A stretch of DNA of 64,000 bases from Flavipsychrobacter sp. (GCA_041392855.1 JAWKLD010000001.1:2652001-2716000); one strand, 5' to 3'. Counted from the stretch's first letter, positions 34,698 through 43,991 are shown. Numbers and translations: made by a program. Notes: generated by a model from the sequence alone, not told the origin.

Positions 34698-37600
34698 TTA
34701 TGATTCTGTCACTTCTTTTTCCATTGTGCTAAGCATGCTGTTTAAAAACTGGTATACAGCATCCATGTCTTGCATGCGACTGGCTACTAGCATGAAGTTT
34801 TTTCCAACCTGTTTCAGCTTAGCATTATTGGTTCTGGTTTGTATATAGGTAAGTATATGATTGAAGGCAGCCGATTGGAAATAAGCAGACTCCGGATCGC
34901 TAATAAAATATAACCTCAGTTGTTCTTTCTTTAAGATCAATTTTTCAAAACCAAGCTCAATAGCAATACTACGGCAACGTATAGTGGTAAATAATTCAGT
35001 CACTTCTTGAGGAATAGGGCCAAAACGGTCTTTCAGCTCTTCTGCAAATTGTTGTAGTTTTTCCTCATCTTCAATATCATCTAGCTGAGTGTATAGAGAT
35101 AAACGCTCTGTGATACTTTCTACATAAGTTTCAGGAATAAGTATCTCAAGATCGGTATCAATAGTACAGTCGTTGACAAACTCATTTTTGCGTTCCATCT
35201 CTTCAGAGAAAACTTCTTTGAAGTCTGTACTCTTCAATTCTCTGATAGCTTCATTGAGTATTTTCTGGTACATCTCAAAACCTATGTCTGAGATAAAACC
35301 ACTTTGCTCGCCACCTAATAAATTACCTGCACCACGTATATCCAAGTCGCGCATAGCTATTTGGAAACCACTACCCAGTTCATTGAATTGTTCTAATGTT
35401 TCTAATCGCTTACGGCTATCGTTAGGCAGTGTAAGCATAGATGGAGCCATCAGGTAGCAGAATGCTTTTTTGTTGCTGCGTCCTACACGTCCACGTAGTT
35501 GGTGTAGATCACTCAATCCAAATTGGTGTGCATTGTTGATGATAATGGTGTTGGCATTTGGAATGTCAACACCGCTCTCTACTATATTAGTACAGCAGAG
35601 TACATCATATTTATGGTCTATAAAATCAAAAAGTGCTTCTTCCAGTTTATGTCCTTCCAGCTGTCCGTGCGCCATGCCTATTTCTAAGTCAGGACACAAT
35701 CCGCGTAGCAGGGTCACCATCTCGGGCAAGCTTTGTACTCTGTTGTGTATGAAATATACTTGGCCGCCGCGTTCTGTTTCGTAATAGATAGCATCGCGTA
35801 TCGCATACTCATCAAATGTCAAGACTTCAGTATGTACCGGCTGACGATTTGGTGGTGGCGTGTTCATGATACTCAAGTCGCGCGCACTCATGAGGGAGAA
35901 TTGCAGCGTTCTTGGTATCGGTGTTGCCGTAAGAGTGAGGGTATCTACATTGGCGCGTAGCTCACGTATTTTTTCTTTTGCCGCTACCCCAAATTTTTGT
36001 TCCTCATCTATTATCAGTAGTCCTATGTCTTTAAATTTAACCGACTTGCCTAATAAACCGTGTGTGCCAATAATGATATCTATCTCCCCATCTTCCAGTT
36101 TCTTTAGCGTTTCCTTTTTTTGCTTCGCAGTTTTGAAACGATTGACATAATCGACTGTGCAAGGGAAATCGCTTAGTCTTTCTTTGAACGTTTGATAATG
36201 CTGAAAAGCTAAGATAGTTGTAGGTACTAATACGGCTACCTGTTTGCTATCTGCTACTGCTTTGAACGCAGCACGTATGGCTACTTCTGTTTTACCAAAG
36301 CCCACATCGCCACACACCAGCCTATCCATAGGCGATGGCTTTTCCATGTCGCGCTTTACATCTTCGGTGGCCTTACTTTGGTCAGGAGTGTCTTCATAAA
36401 AGAAAGATGCTTCTAGCTCTGTTTGCATATAGCTATCGGGCGCAAAGGCAAACCCTTGTGAGGCTTTACGTTTGGCATATAGCTTTATAAGGTCAGTAGC
36501 TATTTCTTTTACCTGCTTCTTTGTCTTATTCTTTAGCTTGCTCCACGCCTCACTACCTAGCTTGTTTACCTTAGGTTTGGTACCTTCTTTACCTGTGAAC
36601 TTGCTGATCTTATGCAAGGAGTTGATGTTCACATACAGTACATCATTATCGCGGTAGATGATGCGTACGGCTTCCTGCATGTTGCCATTCACCTCTATTT
36701 TTTGTAAGCCGCTGTATGTGCCCACACCATGGTCTATGTGTGTCACAAAATCGCCGGGTTGCAATTCGCGTAGTGCACGAAGGGTTAAAGCCTTCCCTTT
36801 GGTATAGGCCTGCTTAACCTTGTATTTATGATAACGTTGGAATATCTGATGGTCGGTATAGCACAGTACTTTTTTATCATGGTCTATAAAGCCATGACTA
36901 ATAGCCGTAGGTATAGGCACAAAGTTGATCTGTGCATCCAAGTCTTCAAATATGCTGCGTAGTCGTTCTGTTTGTTTTGGGTTCTCGGCAAAGATATAAG
37001 CCGTGTATTTATCTGCTGTACGTTTTTTAAGGTCGCTGATGAGCAACTCAAATTGACGATTAAACACAGGCTGCTCTTCTGTAGCAAAGTTGATAGCCGT
37101 GCTAATTTCGTCCCCCGTTATTTTTTCCAGCGAATGATTGTACCATTCTATCAAATGTCTTTTTAGCAAAAGGCTTTTCCAAGTCTCTTGCGTTTCAAAG
37201 TCATCTTTGCTAAGCTGTTTTATCCAAGATTCTTCCCTATCAATAGCTACATCACTTACTTCAATTTGTTCAGGAAGTTCCTCTTCCATTTTGCCAATAC
37301 AGCCAATGGTGTAGTTAAAGTCCTTAGCCCATATTGTAGTATTGGCGGGTAAGAATTCTAGCAGTGATACTTTTTCTGTTTCGTCAATGTTAGACTCTAC
37401 ATTGGGCAGTATTGAAACCTGTAACAATTTTCTTTCCGATAATTGTGTTTCAGGATTGAAGATGCGTATGCTATCTACCTCATCGCCAAACAACTCGATA
37501 CGATAAGGATGTTCATTACCAAAAGAATAGATATCCAATATGCCGCCACGCATGGCAAACTGCCCGGGTTGATAAACAAAGTCTTCTCTATGAAAACCTA

Positions 37601-38096
37601 GTTTCACAAACTGGTCCATCAACTGGTCTACCTTAAGGTTCTCACCTACTTTTATGTTGATGATATTCTTAGATAAGGTATTAGGGTTCACTACTTTTTC
37701 AAATAGTGCTTCAGGATAGGTGACCAGTACCTTCTTATGGGTACTTGCTTTGCTGAATTTGGTCAATGCTTCGGTACGTAGCATGACGTGGCTGCTGTTC
37801 AACTCTTTATAGCTACCTGTACGCTTGAACGAATCAGGGAAGAAGCAAATATCCAATGCTCCTGTGAGGTGCTCAATATCATTATGGAAATAAGCCGCCT
37901 CTTCCTTATCGTTGAGAATGAACACATGGTTGACATCAGAAAGTTGCCATATGCTAGTTCCTATAAAGTTGATAGAAGATCCTCTGAGGTTGTCTAAATA
38001 GATCCTTTGCGAGGGGGTGGGCATTGAGATGCCGGCCGCTATTTGTTTTAAGCGGATATCATTCTGATACAAACCCTGCAGCACTTGCAAATTCAT
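34698..38096 (-). CDS. mfd: Transcription-repair coupling factor Mfd
   Basis: 1132 residues, normal for Mfd. N-terminal UvrB-like homology region (residues 20-330), RNA-polymerase-interacting domain near 445-500 (GDFVTHIDHGVGTYSGLQKI, NINSLHKISKF), then the RecG-like translocase with Walker A GDVGFGKTEVA near 597, DEEQ near 700, and SGVDIPNANTIIINNAHQFGL (motif V-VI) near 860. The TRCF C-terminal domain (residues 985-1100) follows. Mfd removes RNA polymerase stalled at lesions and recruits the nucleotide excision repair proteins. Independent gene, 37 bp upstream of the LuxR regulator. Confidence 0.97.
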   Translation of the reverse strand: MNLQVLQGLYQNDIRLKQIAAGISMPTPSQRIYLDNLRGSSINFIGTSIWQLSDVNHVFILNDKEEAAYFHNDIEHLTGALDICFFPDSFKRTGSYKELNSSHVMLRTEALTKFSKASTHKKVLVTYPEALFEKVVNPNTLSKNIINIKVGENLKVDQLMDQFVKLGFHREDFVYQPGQFAMRGGILDIYSFGNEHPYRIELFGDEVDSIRIFNPETQLSERKLLQVSILPNVESNIDETEKVSLLEFLPANTTIWAKDFNYTIGCIGKMEEELPEQIEVSDVAIDREESWIKQLSKDDFETQETWKSLLLKRHLIEWYNHSLEKITGDEISTAINFATEEQPVFNRQFELLISDLKKRTADKYTAYIFAENPKQTERLRSIFEDLDAQINFVPIPTAISHGFIDHDKKVLCYTDHQIFQRYHKYKVKQAYTKGKALTLRALRELQPGDFVTHIDHGVGTYSGLQKIEVNGNMQEAVRIIYRDNDVLYVNINSLHKISKFTGKEGTKPKVNKLGSEAWSKLKNKTKKQVKEIATDLIKLYAKRKASQGFAFAPDSYMQTELEASFFYEDTPDQSKATEDVKRDMEKPSPMDRLVCGDVGFGKTEVAIRAAFKAVADSKQVAVLVPTTILAFQHYQTFKERLSDFPCTVDYVNRFKTAKQKKETLKKLEDGEIDIIIGTHGLLGKSVKFKDIGLLIIDEEQKFGVAAKEKIRELRANVDTLTLTATPIPRTLQFSLMSARDLSIMNTPPPNRQPVHTEVLTFDEYAIRDAIYYETERGGQVYFIHNRVQSLPEMVTLLRGLCPDLEIGMAHGQLEGHKLEEALFDFIDHKYDVLCCTNIVESGVDIPNANTIIINNAHQFGLSDLHQLRGRVGRSNKKAFCYLMAPSMLTLPNDSRKRLETLEQFNELGSGFQIAMRDLDIRGAGNLLGGEQSGFISDIGFEMYQKILNEAIRELKSTDFKEVFSEEMERKNEFVNDCTIDTDLEILIPETYVESITERLSLYTQLDDIEDEEKLQQFAEELKDRFGPIPQEVTELFTTIRCRSIAIELGFEKLILKKEQLRLYFISDPESAYFQSAAFNHILTYIQTRTNNAKLKQVGKNFMLVASRMQDMDAVYQFLNSMLSTMEKEVTES

Positions 38097-38183
38097 CGGG
38101 ATGCAAAAGTAAGGTAATCTAAGTTCTTACCAGACGTATTACTAAGAATTAATTGTTACTACTGTATTGATATTAACTATAGA

Positions 38184-38214
38184 TTGTAATCTTCTGGTAT
38201 GTTGGTTAATTTTG
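38184..38214 (+). promoter_or_regulatory. Bacteroidota-type sigma-A promoter for the small lipoprotein gene
   Basis: TTG at 38184-38186 (ATTG) and TAATTTTG at 38207-38214 are separated by 20 nt, a good fit to the TTTG-N20-TAnnTTTG consensus. Transcription would begin near 38221, about 22 nt before the ATG at 38243. Confidence 0.65.
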
Positions 38215-38242
38215 TAAATAGTTTGTCTACAAAAGAGTTGAT

Positions 38243-38512
38243 ATGAAGAAGTATGCACTATTATTATTAGCGGTTATCACCTTTGCGGCGTGTAAGAATA
38301 CTTGGCCTGACGAGTATAAAGACTTGTTTCACCAAGCTTGTATGGAAATAGAAATGGAAGGTAGTATTAGTGAGGCAAAAGCTAAAAAGATATGCGACTG
38401 CCGTACGGACAAAGTGATAGAGAAGTACCCCGATTTTAAAGAGGTTATGGAAAATATTATTGAAGTGACGAACGACCCAGAGCTAAAAGAGTGTGAGGGC
38501 GAAGCCGAATAA
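38243..38512 (+). CDS. Small lipoprotein with cysteine-rich mature domain
   Basis: 89 residues, lipobox FAAC with lipidated C17. The mature part is acidic and holds four more cysteines (HQACMEIEM, KICDCRTDK, LKEC), arranged in a helical hairpin-like pattern; disulfide pairing is plausible. I do not recognise a named family with confidence. A good promoter lies just upstream. Function unknown; envelope location. Confidence 0.62.
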   Translation: MKKYALLLLAVITFAACKNTWPDEYKDLFHQACMEIEMEGSISEAKAKKICDCRTDKVIEKYPDFKEVMENIIEVTNDPELKECEGEAE

Positions 38513-38541
38513 CTTCACCCACACGCCCACGCAATAATGCT

Positions 38542-39714
38542 TTAGTTCATAAATGTAGTATTGTTCTTCGCCGCTTTGCGAAGCAGTATGCTGGCACGGT
38601 AGCGGTCTTCACCATAGTTGGTATATAGCTCGTCTAAGATAGACAGTGTTTTTGTTGCTGTCCATTCATCGCACCATGCTAAAAGCCCTTTAGGGTAATT
38701 CACCCCTTTGGTCATGGCTAGTTCCAAGTCTTCTGCACTGGCAATATTCAAGTGTAGTGCGTCTACCGCTTCGTTGACGAGCATGGCTACTACTCGTTCT
38801 ACTATCTGCCTACCCAAAGTTTCATCCTTGTTAGGTTGTGGTTGCTCCACACCTTCGGCATAGTTGTAAAAACCGCGTCCTGTTTTTCTGCCCAGCCAGC
38901 CTGCTTCCAGCAAACGCTTTTGAGAGAAAGATGGTTTGTAACGAGGGTCGTAGAAGAACGATTGGAATACCGTTTCGGTCACTACATAGTTTACATCATG
39001 ACCGATATAGTCCGTCAACGTAAATGGCCCCATGCGGAAGCTACCTAGTTCTGTCAATGCCCAGTCAATAGTTGGTATATCTGCCAAGCCTTCTTCGTAG
39101 ATGCGTATTGCCTCGCCATAGAAAGGGCGTGCCACACGGTTCACGATAAAGCCCGGTGTATCTTTAGTAATTACCGGTACTTTCTTCCAGTCGCTCATCA
39201 AAGCTTTAGCTTCTGCAACAATAGTAGCATCTGTCTGTACCGCAGGTACTATCTCTACTAGTGCCATTAGCGGAGCGGGGTTGAAGAAGTGTAGCCCCAA
39301 TACACGCTCTGCCTTAGTACAAGCAGCAGCTATAGAAGTAACTGATAGGGAAGAGGTATTGCTCGCTAATACACAATCAGCACTCACAACAGTCTCTACA
39401 TCAGCAAATACTTTTTTCTTAATGTCCAGATTTTCAATAATAGCTTCTATCACCAAGCCACAATCTTTGAAAGCAGCTAAATTATTAGCATAAGTGTATT
39501 TGGAAGTGATGCTTTCTACACTGTCTATTTTACCTTTTTCTACCAAGCGGGCTAGTACTTTTTCTAATGCGGCTTTTGACTTATCCAACGCCGCACTATT
39601 GGTATCGAATAATACTACCTGATGACCTGCCATAGCCGCTACTTGTGCTATACCACTACCCATAGCGCCCGCACCTATTACCCCTACTATTGTTTCTTTT
39701 GAAAATCTACTCAT
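38542..39714 (-). CDS. 3-hydroxyacyl-CoA dehydrogenase (3-hydroxybutyryl-CoA dehydrogenase type)
   Basis: 390 residues. Rossmann loop GVIGAGAMGSGIAQVAA at residues 11-27, ASNTSSLSVTSIA near 116, the catalytic His in LGLHFFNPAPLM near 139, and NRVARPFYGEA near 191. A C-terminal second half-domain (RKTGRGFYNYAEG near 274, NEAVDALHLNIAS near 311, ITKGVNYPKGLLAW-like MTKGVNYPKGL near 330) makes this the longer two-repeat type. NAD-dependent oxidation of 3-hydroxyacyl-CoA in fatty acid or aromatic acid breakdown. Convergent with the 89-residue lipoprotein. Confidence 0.92.
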   Translation of the reverse strand: MSRFSKETIVGVIGAGAMGSGIAQVAAMAGHQVVLFDTNSAALDKSKAALEKVLARLVEKGKIDSVESITSKYTYANNLAAFKDCGLVIEAIIENLDIKKKVFADVETVVSADCVLASNTSSLSVTSIAAACTKAERVLGLHFFNPAPLMALVEIVPAVQTDATIVAEAKALMSDWKKVPVITKDTPGFIVNRVARPFYGEAIRIYEEGLADIPTIDWALTELGSFRMGPFTLTDYIGHDVNYVVTETVFQSFFYDPRYKPSFSQKRLLEAGWLGRKTGRGFYNYAEGVEQPQPNKDETLGRQIVERVVAMLVNEAVDALHLNIASAEDLELAMTKGVNYPKGLLAWCDEWTATKTLSILDELYTNYGEDRYRASILLRKAAKNNTTFMN

Positions 39715-39843
39715 GATGCTGCGAAAATAGTGATTTACTTTTAGTCAATGATTGCTGTGTCAGACTAAATATGACAAGGTTGCAAAAAGTGAAGTGTTTT
39801 ATGTAAGTTCATATTCTAAATTTAGAAATAAATACTATATCAC

Positions 39844-41070
39844 ATGGAAACAACACAAGCATTGCTATTCGATTTAAGTGAAAAAAATATACTTGAAGAG
39901 TTTTATGAACTAATAGAAAAGCATAGAACGGCAAATTCAAAGTTTAGTCTTGGCAATTTCTACGATATATTAGAAGAATTTGATCGACAATATCAAGATT
40001 TTAATGTTAATAGTGACCCTGTTTCAAAGGAAATTGTAAATAAATACCTTGTCCAATCTTTATTCCCCTTTTTAGTAATGTTTAAATATACTGGCTTTTC
40101 GGACAGGCCTATATTTTACGCATTTAAGAGATTTATACATTGGTTTTCATTTTTGTTATCTAAATCAGATAACATAAAAAGCGAATTTTTTTACAGAAAG
40201 AATATTATAGAAAATTTCCCAACACTTTGGGGTGGTCAACTTTCAAACTACATAAGTAAGCATACTGAAAAAGTAAATTTTAACATAAATACACCCTCCC
40301 AATATGATGAACTTTACTATATCATATTGCATGAAGAGGACGATATATCCTACGAGTTAGGGACATTAAAAAACAAGAGAAAGAAACCTATTGAGGAGTG
40401 GTATATTTTTAGTAAAGAGTTTACAAAAACTAAAATAAAATGGGATGAAAAGAGGTATAGATTTGTAGAAATTGAAGAAACATATGAAATGTATTTAGAT
40501 TTTGAAATAAGTGTTAAGGATAATAGAGCAGATGTACTAAGCGTTATTCTTTTTAAAATCATATCGAGTTTAGCATCAGTACACAATGTAAAGATTGAGT
40601 TTGAAAAAATATCAGTTGGTAGTTTAATTGGAAGGGTAAGAATATATCTAAAGGATTTATTGGCAAAAGAAGAAACTAAAGCAATTTTAGAGACTACAAA
40701 AGAGTCCCTTGTTTCAGCTACAACATTTGGCAAAGTATCATATTCTAATATAAAAAAGCAAACAGCAGAAACTGAAAAGATTAGGAAAGAAAGAGACTTA
40801 TTGGATAAGGAAATAAGAAGTCTACCTAATGAAACTGAAAGCAAAATTATAAATGCTATTAACCTAGAAAAGAAAGTGTTGGAAAATGAAAAACTTAGAA
40901 ATGAAATAATAGATCAAAAAATAGAACAGATATATAAGCTGTCGAACTTAGTGGAAAGCGGAATATTAGAAGCAGATGACATAAAAATTAATATAAATGA
41001 AATTCAATACCTATTAAAACAAGGTGATAATCTGCTCCCATCAGAGGTTGATATCGATGATATTACATAA
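39844..41070 (+). CDS. AT-rich orphan gene, unknown function, C-terminal coiled coil
   Basis: 408 residues, not recognised. The gene is visibly poorer in G and C than its neighbours. No signal peptide. A hydrophobic segment near residues 65-100 (YLVQSLFPFLVMFKYTGF, FIHWFSFLL) could be buried core. Residues 208-270 form a beta-rich domain (EMYLDFEISVKDN, VKIEFEKISVGSLIGRVRIYLKDLL), and residues 270-385 are mostly charged helix with heptad-like spacing (EKIRKERDLLDKEIRSL, INLEKKVLENEKLRNEI). It has no operon partner. The composition and orphan status suggest acquired DNA; a defence or signalling protein is conceivable but nothing identifies an effector. Confidence 0.65.
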   Translation: METTQALLFDLSEKNILEEFYELIEKHRTANSKFSLGNFYDILEEFDRQYQDFNVNSDPVSKEIVNKYLVQSLFPFLVMFKYTGFSDRPIFYAFKRFIHWFSFLLSKSDNIKSEFFYRKNIIENFPTLWGGQLSNYISKHTEKVNFNINTPSQYDELYYIILHEEDDISYELGTLKNKRKKPIEEWYIFSKEFTKTKIKWDEKRYRFVEIEETYEMYLDFEISVKDNRADVLSVILFKIISSLASVHNVKIEFEKISVGSLIGRVRIYLKDLLAKEETKAILETTKESLVSATTFGKVSYSNIKKQTAETEKIRKERDLLDKEIRSLPNETESKIINAINLEKKVLENEKLRNEIIDQKIEQIYKLSNLVESGILEADDIKININEIQYLLKQGDNLLPSEVDIDDIT

Positions 41071-41080
41071 ATTTTTTTCC

Positions 41081-41707
41081 TCACCTATCATGAAACCCTT
41101 TCCCAGACATGATTTTAGGAATGCACTTTTCAATTCTTGAGATGCGAGTTTTGGACTGCTTAGGTGCAGAAAAGTGTAGTATGTACCCGCGCTGTCTGCC
41201 TGGTGTCAGGGCTTCAAAAGCTGCTTTTAGTTTTGCATCTTTATCCATCATGGCTTGCAGCTCCTCGGGTATGGGGTCTTGCTCTTTTTTAAGCGCTACT
41301 TTCAGCCCTGCTTTTTCTATTTCTATGGCTTCGTAGATATAGGCTTTTATAGTGGCCTCTTGCGCTACTATATCCTTAGCATTGGTGTATTTGATAAGGC
41401 GTACTGCCTGTGAGTTTTCGCCAGGTGCAGATAATATCTGTTCTGTATCGTTGAGCAGTGCCCCTTTGAAAAAGCTGATGCAGGCAAAGTCTTTAAAGCA
41501 GGTGACAAATAGTACATTATTGCCGTTGTATGTATAGCAAGGTTGTCCCCATTTGATTTCTTCTGTGAGTCCACAGCTGAGTACCAGCTTTCTTAATAGC
41601 TTTAATTCCTTTTGCCATGTTTTTACCTTGCACTCAAGTGTGCCAAATAAGGAGCAGCGTCCACAGCCGTCAATAAAATAGGTTTCTATATCTTTTGTCA
41701 TCGCCAT
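41081..41707 (-). CDS. YdeI/OmpD-associated family protein
   Basis: 208 residues. The N-terminal 120 residues are the DUF1801-like fold (VLSCGLTEEIKWGQPCYTYNGNNVLFVTCFKDFACISFFKG), and the C-terminal part contains the OmdA/YdeI segment IPEELQAMMDKDAKLKAAFEALTPGRQRGYILHF with KQSKTRISRIEKCIPKI. The family is common in Bacteroidota and its biochemical role is unknown. The first or the third methionine codon could be the start. It converges on the AT-rich orphan gene with 10 bp between the stops. Confidence 0.85.
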   Translation of the reverse strand: MAMTKDIETYFIDGCGRCSLFGTLECKVKTWQKELKLLRKLVLSCGLTEEIKWGQPCYTYNGNNVLFVTCFKDFACISFFKGALLNDTEQILSAPGENSQAVRLIKYTNAKDIVAQEATIKAYIYEAIEIEKAGLKVALKKEQDPIPEELQAMMDKDAKLKAAFEALTPGRQRGYILHFSAPKQSKTRISRIEKCIPKIMSGKGFHDR

Positions 41708-41730
41708 ACGACAGCAAGATAACGATATGT

Positions 41731-42057
41731 TTAGTTAAACTGTATTCTGCCGGTTTGCGTTTTCATTTTATCCGCTTTATAGGTGTAGAAGTACACACCA
41801 CGTTGAACGGTATCGATGGACCAATGAATCAGGCTGCTATCATTGGTTCTGAATAATTGTATCACATCCCCTATTGTATTTTTGATGATTACCTCACCAT
41901 GTTTATGCTTGTCTGCAGTTTTGGTGGCATCAAAAACAATATAGGTTGTGGCAGGGTTTGGGTACACTAAAATTTGTTCTGCCTTCTTTTTAGCACATGC
42001 TGCGAAAAGAATGATGATCATTGACCAGAGGCTTAGGGAATATAGAGGCTTGCTCAT
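41731..42057 (-). CDS. Stand-alone T9SS type A C-terminal-domain-like lipoprotein
   Basis: 108 residues: signal peptide with lipobox FAAC (lipidated C21), six residues of linker, then a domain with the hallmarks of a type IX secretion sorting domain: VYPNPATTYIVFDA, IKNTIGDVIQLFR, IHWSIDTVQRGVYFYTY, and a final KTQTGRIQFN strand. Normally this domain is the C-terminal tail of a large cargo protein; here it is the entire mature protein. It may be a remnant, an adaptor or a small independent domain. T9SS-dependent export of a lipoprotein would be unusual, so function is open. Confidence 0.72.
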   Translation of the reverse strand: MSKPLYSLSLWSMIIILFAACAKKKAEQILVYPNPATTYIVFDATKTADKHKHGEVIIKNTIGDVIQLFRTNDSSLIHWSIDTVQRGVYFYTYKADKMKTQTGRIQFN

Positions 42058-42123
42058 TTGTTTTAAGTTAATAGTTGTTAGCAGCAGAGATAACGTAATT
42101 ATAGTCTAAATATTATTTGCAAT

Positions 42124-42151
42124 AAAAAGCCCACCATATGGCGGGCTTTTT
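42124..42151. terminator. Intrinsic terminator between the FAH-family gene and the CTD lipoprotein gene
   Basis: AAAAAGCCC-A-CC, loop ATAT, GG-C-GGGCTTTTT: a stem with one mismatch and T runs on either strand. On the minus strand it follows the stop of the FAH-family gene (42170) and so ends that transcript. Confidence 0.82.
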
Positions 42152-42169
42152 ATTATGTATTGTAATTAG

Positions 42170-43180
42170 TTACACATTCTTTTTCTTAGCCAATAAGCTA
42201 TGGTTGCTGTCTACGGCTTTAATGGTATTGGTTAATGTGCCCAATCCTTCTATCTCCATTTCTACCACATCACCATCTTTTAGCCATTGTACCGGGTAGT
42301 TAGGGTCGTTCAATAAGCCTGTACCATTCAGCTCCAAGAAGCAACCTGTACCTACAGTACCACTACCTATTACATCACCCGGTAGTATGTCTGCACCGTA
42401 TGCGCAACGCTCTATGATCTCAGCAAAGGTCCAGTCCATATCGCCTACGCTACCTTCGCTTACCTGTACGCCATTCACTTTACAAGTCATTTTCAGGTCG
42501 TAGTTGTTACCTACATGACCTTCCTTAGCAGGCACGCGCCATTTCTCTAGCTCGTCAGGGGTTACCATTATTGGTCCTATCACCGTACTGAAATCTTTAC
42601 CTTTTGCAGGTCCTAGGTTCAGTTTCATTTCTTCCATTTGCATCAAGCGGGCACTCATGTCATTCATGATCATATAGCCTGCTATATAATTATCTGCTTC
42701 TTCGGCGGTAACGTTACGGCCTTTCTTTCCTAATACTACAGCTACCTCAAGCTCAAAGTCCAGCTTGTGGAAATGGTCGGGCATACATTCAATATCACCA
42801 GGGCCTTGTATCGCATTGTGATTGGTAAAGTACCATATCGGGAATTGGTCGAACTCTGGTATCATATCCACCTTACGGTTTCTACGAGCAGCAGCTACGT
42901 GCTGGCGGAAGGCATAACCATCTCTGCAAGAGCTAGGCTTAGGCACAGGTGCCATAATATTAGCGCCGTTAAAAGCTATTGGAGTTGCGTTAGTATTTTT
43001 ACCACTTTTAATATCATCCTCAGTTTGGCGAGCTGCAGCTTCATATTGCTCCCAATTATCCAAAAGCTCCTTCATAGTGCCAGGAAGGCGATCGTTAGCA
43101 GCATTTACGTCATAAAGACTATCATTAATATAGAAGGCTAATTGCTCTTTCCCTTCTTTAGCATAAGTTACCAGTTTCAT
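42170..43180 (-). CDS. Fumarylacetoacetate hydrolase family protein
   Basis: 336 residues from the ATG at 43180 (MKLVTYAKEGKEQL); an upstream in-frame Met adds a non-conserved 28 residues. The FAH fold is evident: KPSSCRDGYAFRQHV near 83-97, the metal-ligand region DFELEVAVVLGKKGRNV near 145, YMIMNDMSARLMQMEE near 172, KGKDFSTVIGPIMV near 195, and DILPGDVIGSGTVGTGCFLELNG near 280. Family members hydrolyse carbon-carbon bonds of acylpyruvates and ring-cleavage products such as fumarylacetoacetate in tyrosine breakdown; the specific substrate is not shown. Divergent from the carbonic anhydrase. Confidence 0.88.
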   Translation of the reverse strand: MKLVTYAKEGKEQLAFYINDSLYDVNAANDRLPGTMKELLDNWEQYEAAARQTEDDIKSGKNTNATPIAFNGANIMAPVPKPSSCRDGYAFRQHVAAARRNRKVDMIPEFDQFPIWYFTNHNAIQGPGDIECMPDHFHKLDFELEVAVVLGKKGRNVTAEEADNYIAGYMIMNDMSARLMQMEEMKLNLGPAKGKDFSTVIGPIMVTPDELEKWRVPAKEGHVGNNYDLKMTCKVNGVQVSEGSVGDMDWTFAEIIERCAYGADILPGDVIGSGTVGTGCFLELNGTGLLNDPNYPVQWLKDGDVVEMEIEGLGTLTNTIKAVDSNHSLLAKKKNV

Positions 43181-43299
43181 ATTACTATCTTTTGAGGTTG
43201 CAAAAATAACAGATATAAACGGGATATTAAATTGAGGTTCTGTTAACAGTCTTTTTTGTGCCAATTTCTTTATTATTGCAATAGACTAAAACTATACTA

Positions 43300-43938
43300 A
43301 TGGCTACTTACGATCAGGTATTTGAGAACAATAAAAAATGGGTAGAAGAGCAAAAAGGCAAAAGCGCTGATTTTTTTGAAGAATTAGCTAAAGGTCAATC
43401 TCCTGACTATTTATATATCGGTTGTGCTGATAGCCGTGTACCTGCAAATGAGATCATGGGACTAAGCCCAGGCGATGTATTTGTGCATCGTAATGTGGCT
43501 AACCTTGTTAATAACATCGACCTGAACGTCATGTCTTGCATCAACTACGCTGTAGAGCATTTGAAAGTGAAGCATGTAGTGGTTTGCGGCCACTATGGCT
43601 GTGGTGGTGTAAAGGCAGCAATGACCTCACAAGACCTAGGCATCTTAAACCCTTGGTTGCGTAATATTCGTGATGTATATCGCTTACACCAAGAAGAGCT
43701 TGATGCGATAACAGATGAGCACGCGCGCTATAACAGATTGATAGAAATAAATGTTGAAGAGCAATGTTTGAACGTTATTAAGACTGCAGTAGTACAAAAA
43801 ATGTATTTAGCGAATAATTACCCTATAGTACATGGTTGGGTGTTCGATCTGGAGACAGGCTTACTAAAAGATCTAAAAGTAGATTTTGAAGGCATGTTGA
43901 AGAAGATACAGAAGATATATAACCTAACGGGTGCATAG
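43300..43938 (+). CDS. Beta-class carbonic anhydrase
   Basis: 212 residues. Zinc ligands are all present: C42 in IGCADSRVP (with D44 and R46 as the catalytic dyad), H98 and C101 in CGHYGCGGVKAA. SCINYAVEHLKVKHVVVCGH is typical. The enzyme hydrates CO2 to bicarbonate in the cytoplasm. The C-terminal helices NVEEQCLNVIKTAVVQ and the ending YNLTGA match the Can/YadF group. A hairpin overlaps the stop codon and a terminator follows. Confidence 0.95.
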   Translation: MATYDQVFENNKKWVEEQKGKSADFFEELAKGQSPDYLYIGCADSRVPANEIMGLSPGDVFVHRNVANLVNNIDLNVMSCINYAVEHLKVKHVVVCGHYGCGGVKAAMTSQDLGILNPWLRNIRDVYRLHQEELDAITDEHARYNRLIEINVEEQCLNVIKTAVVQKMYLANNYPIVHGWVFDLETGLLKDLKVDFEGMLKKIQKIYNLTGA

Positions 43939-43964
43939 CATTAGGTTATTGTATTATGATATTG

Positions 43965-43991
43965 GCAGCAGGGCTTCCTGCTGCTTTTTTT
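43965..43991 (+). terminator. Intrinsic terminator after carbonic anhydrase
   Basis: GCAGCAGG (43965-43972) pairs perfectly with CCTGCTGC (43977-43984), loop GCTT, followed by seven T (43985-43991). A second hairpin, AACCTAA with TTAGGTT (43921-43947), spans the carbonic anhydrase stop codon just upstream. Confidence 0.9.

Noticed and set aside
40350..40844. A 164-codon minus-strand frame inside the AT-rich orphan gene
   Set aside because: Composition-driven; rich in Ser/Leu/Phe with no domain or signal, and antisense to the longer coding frame.
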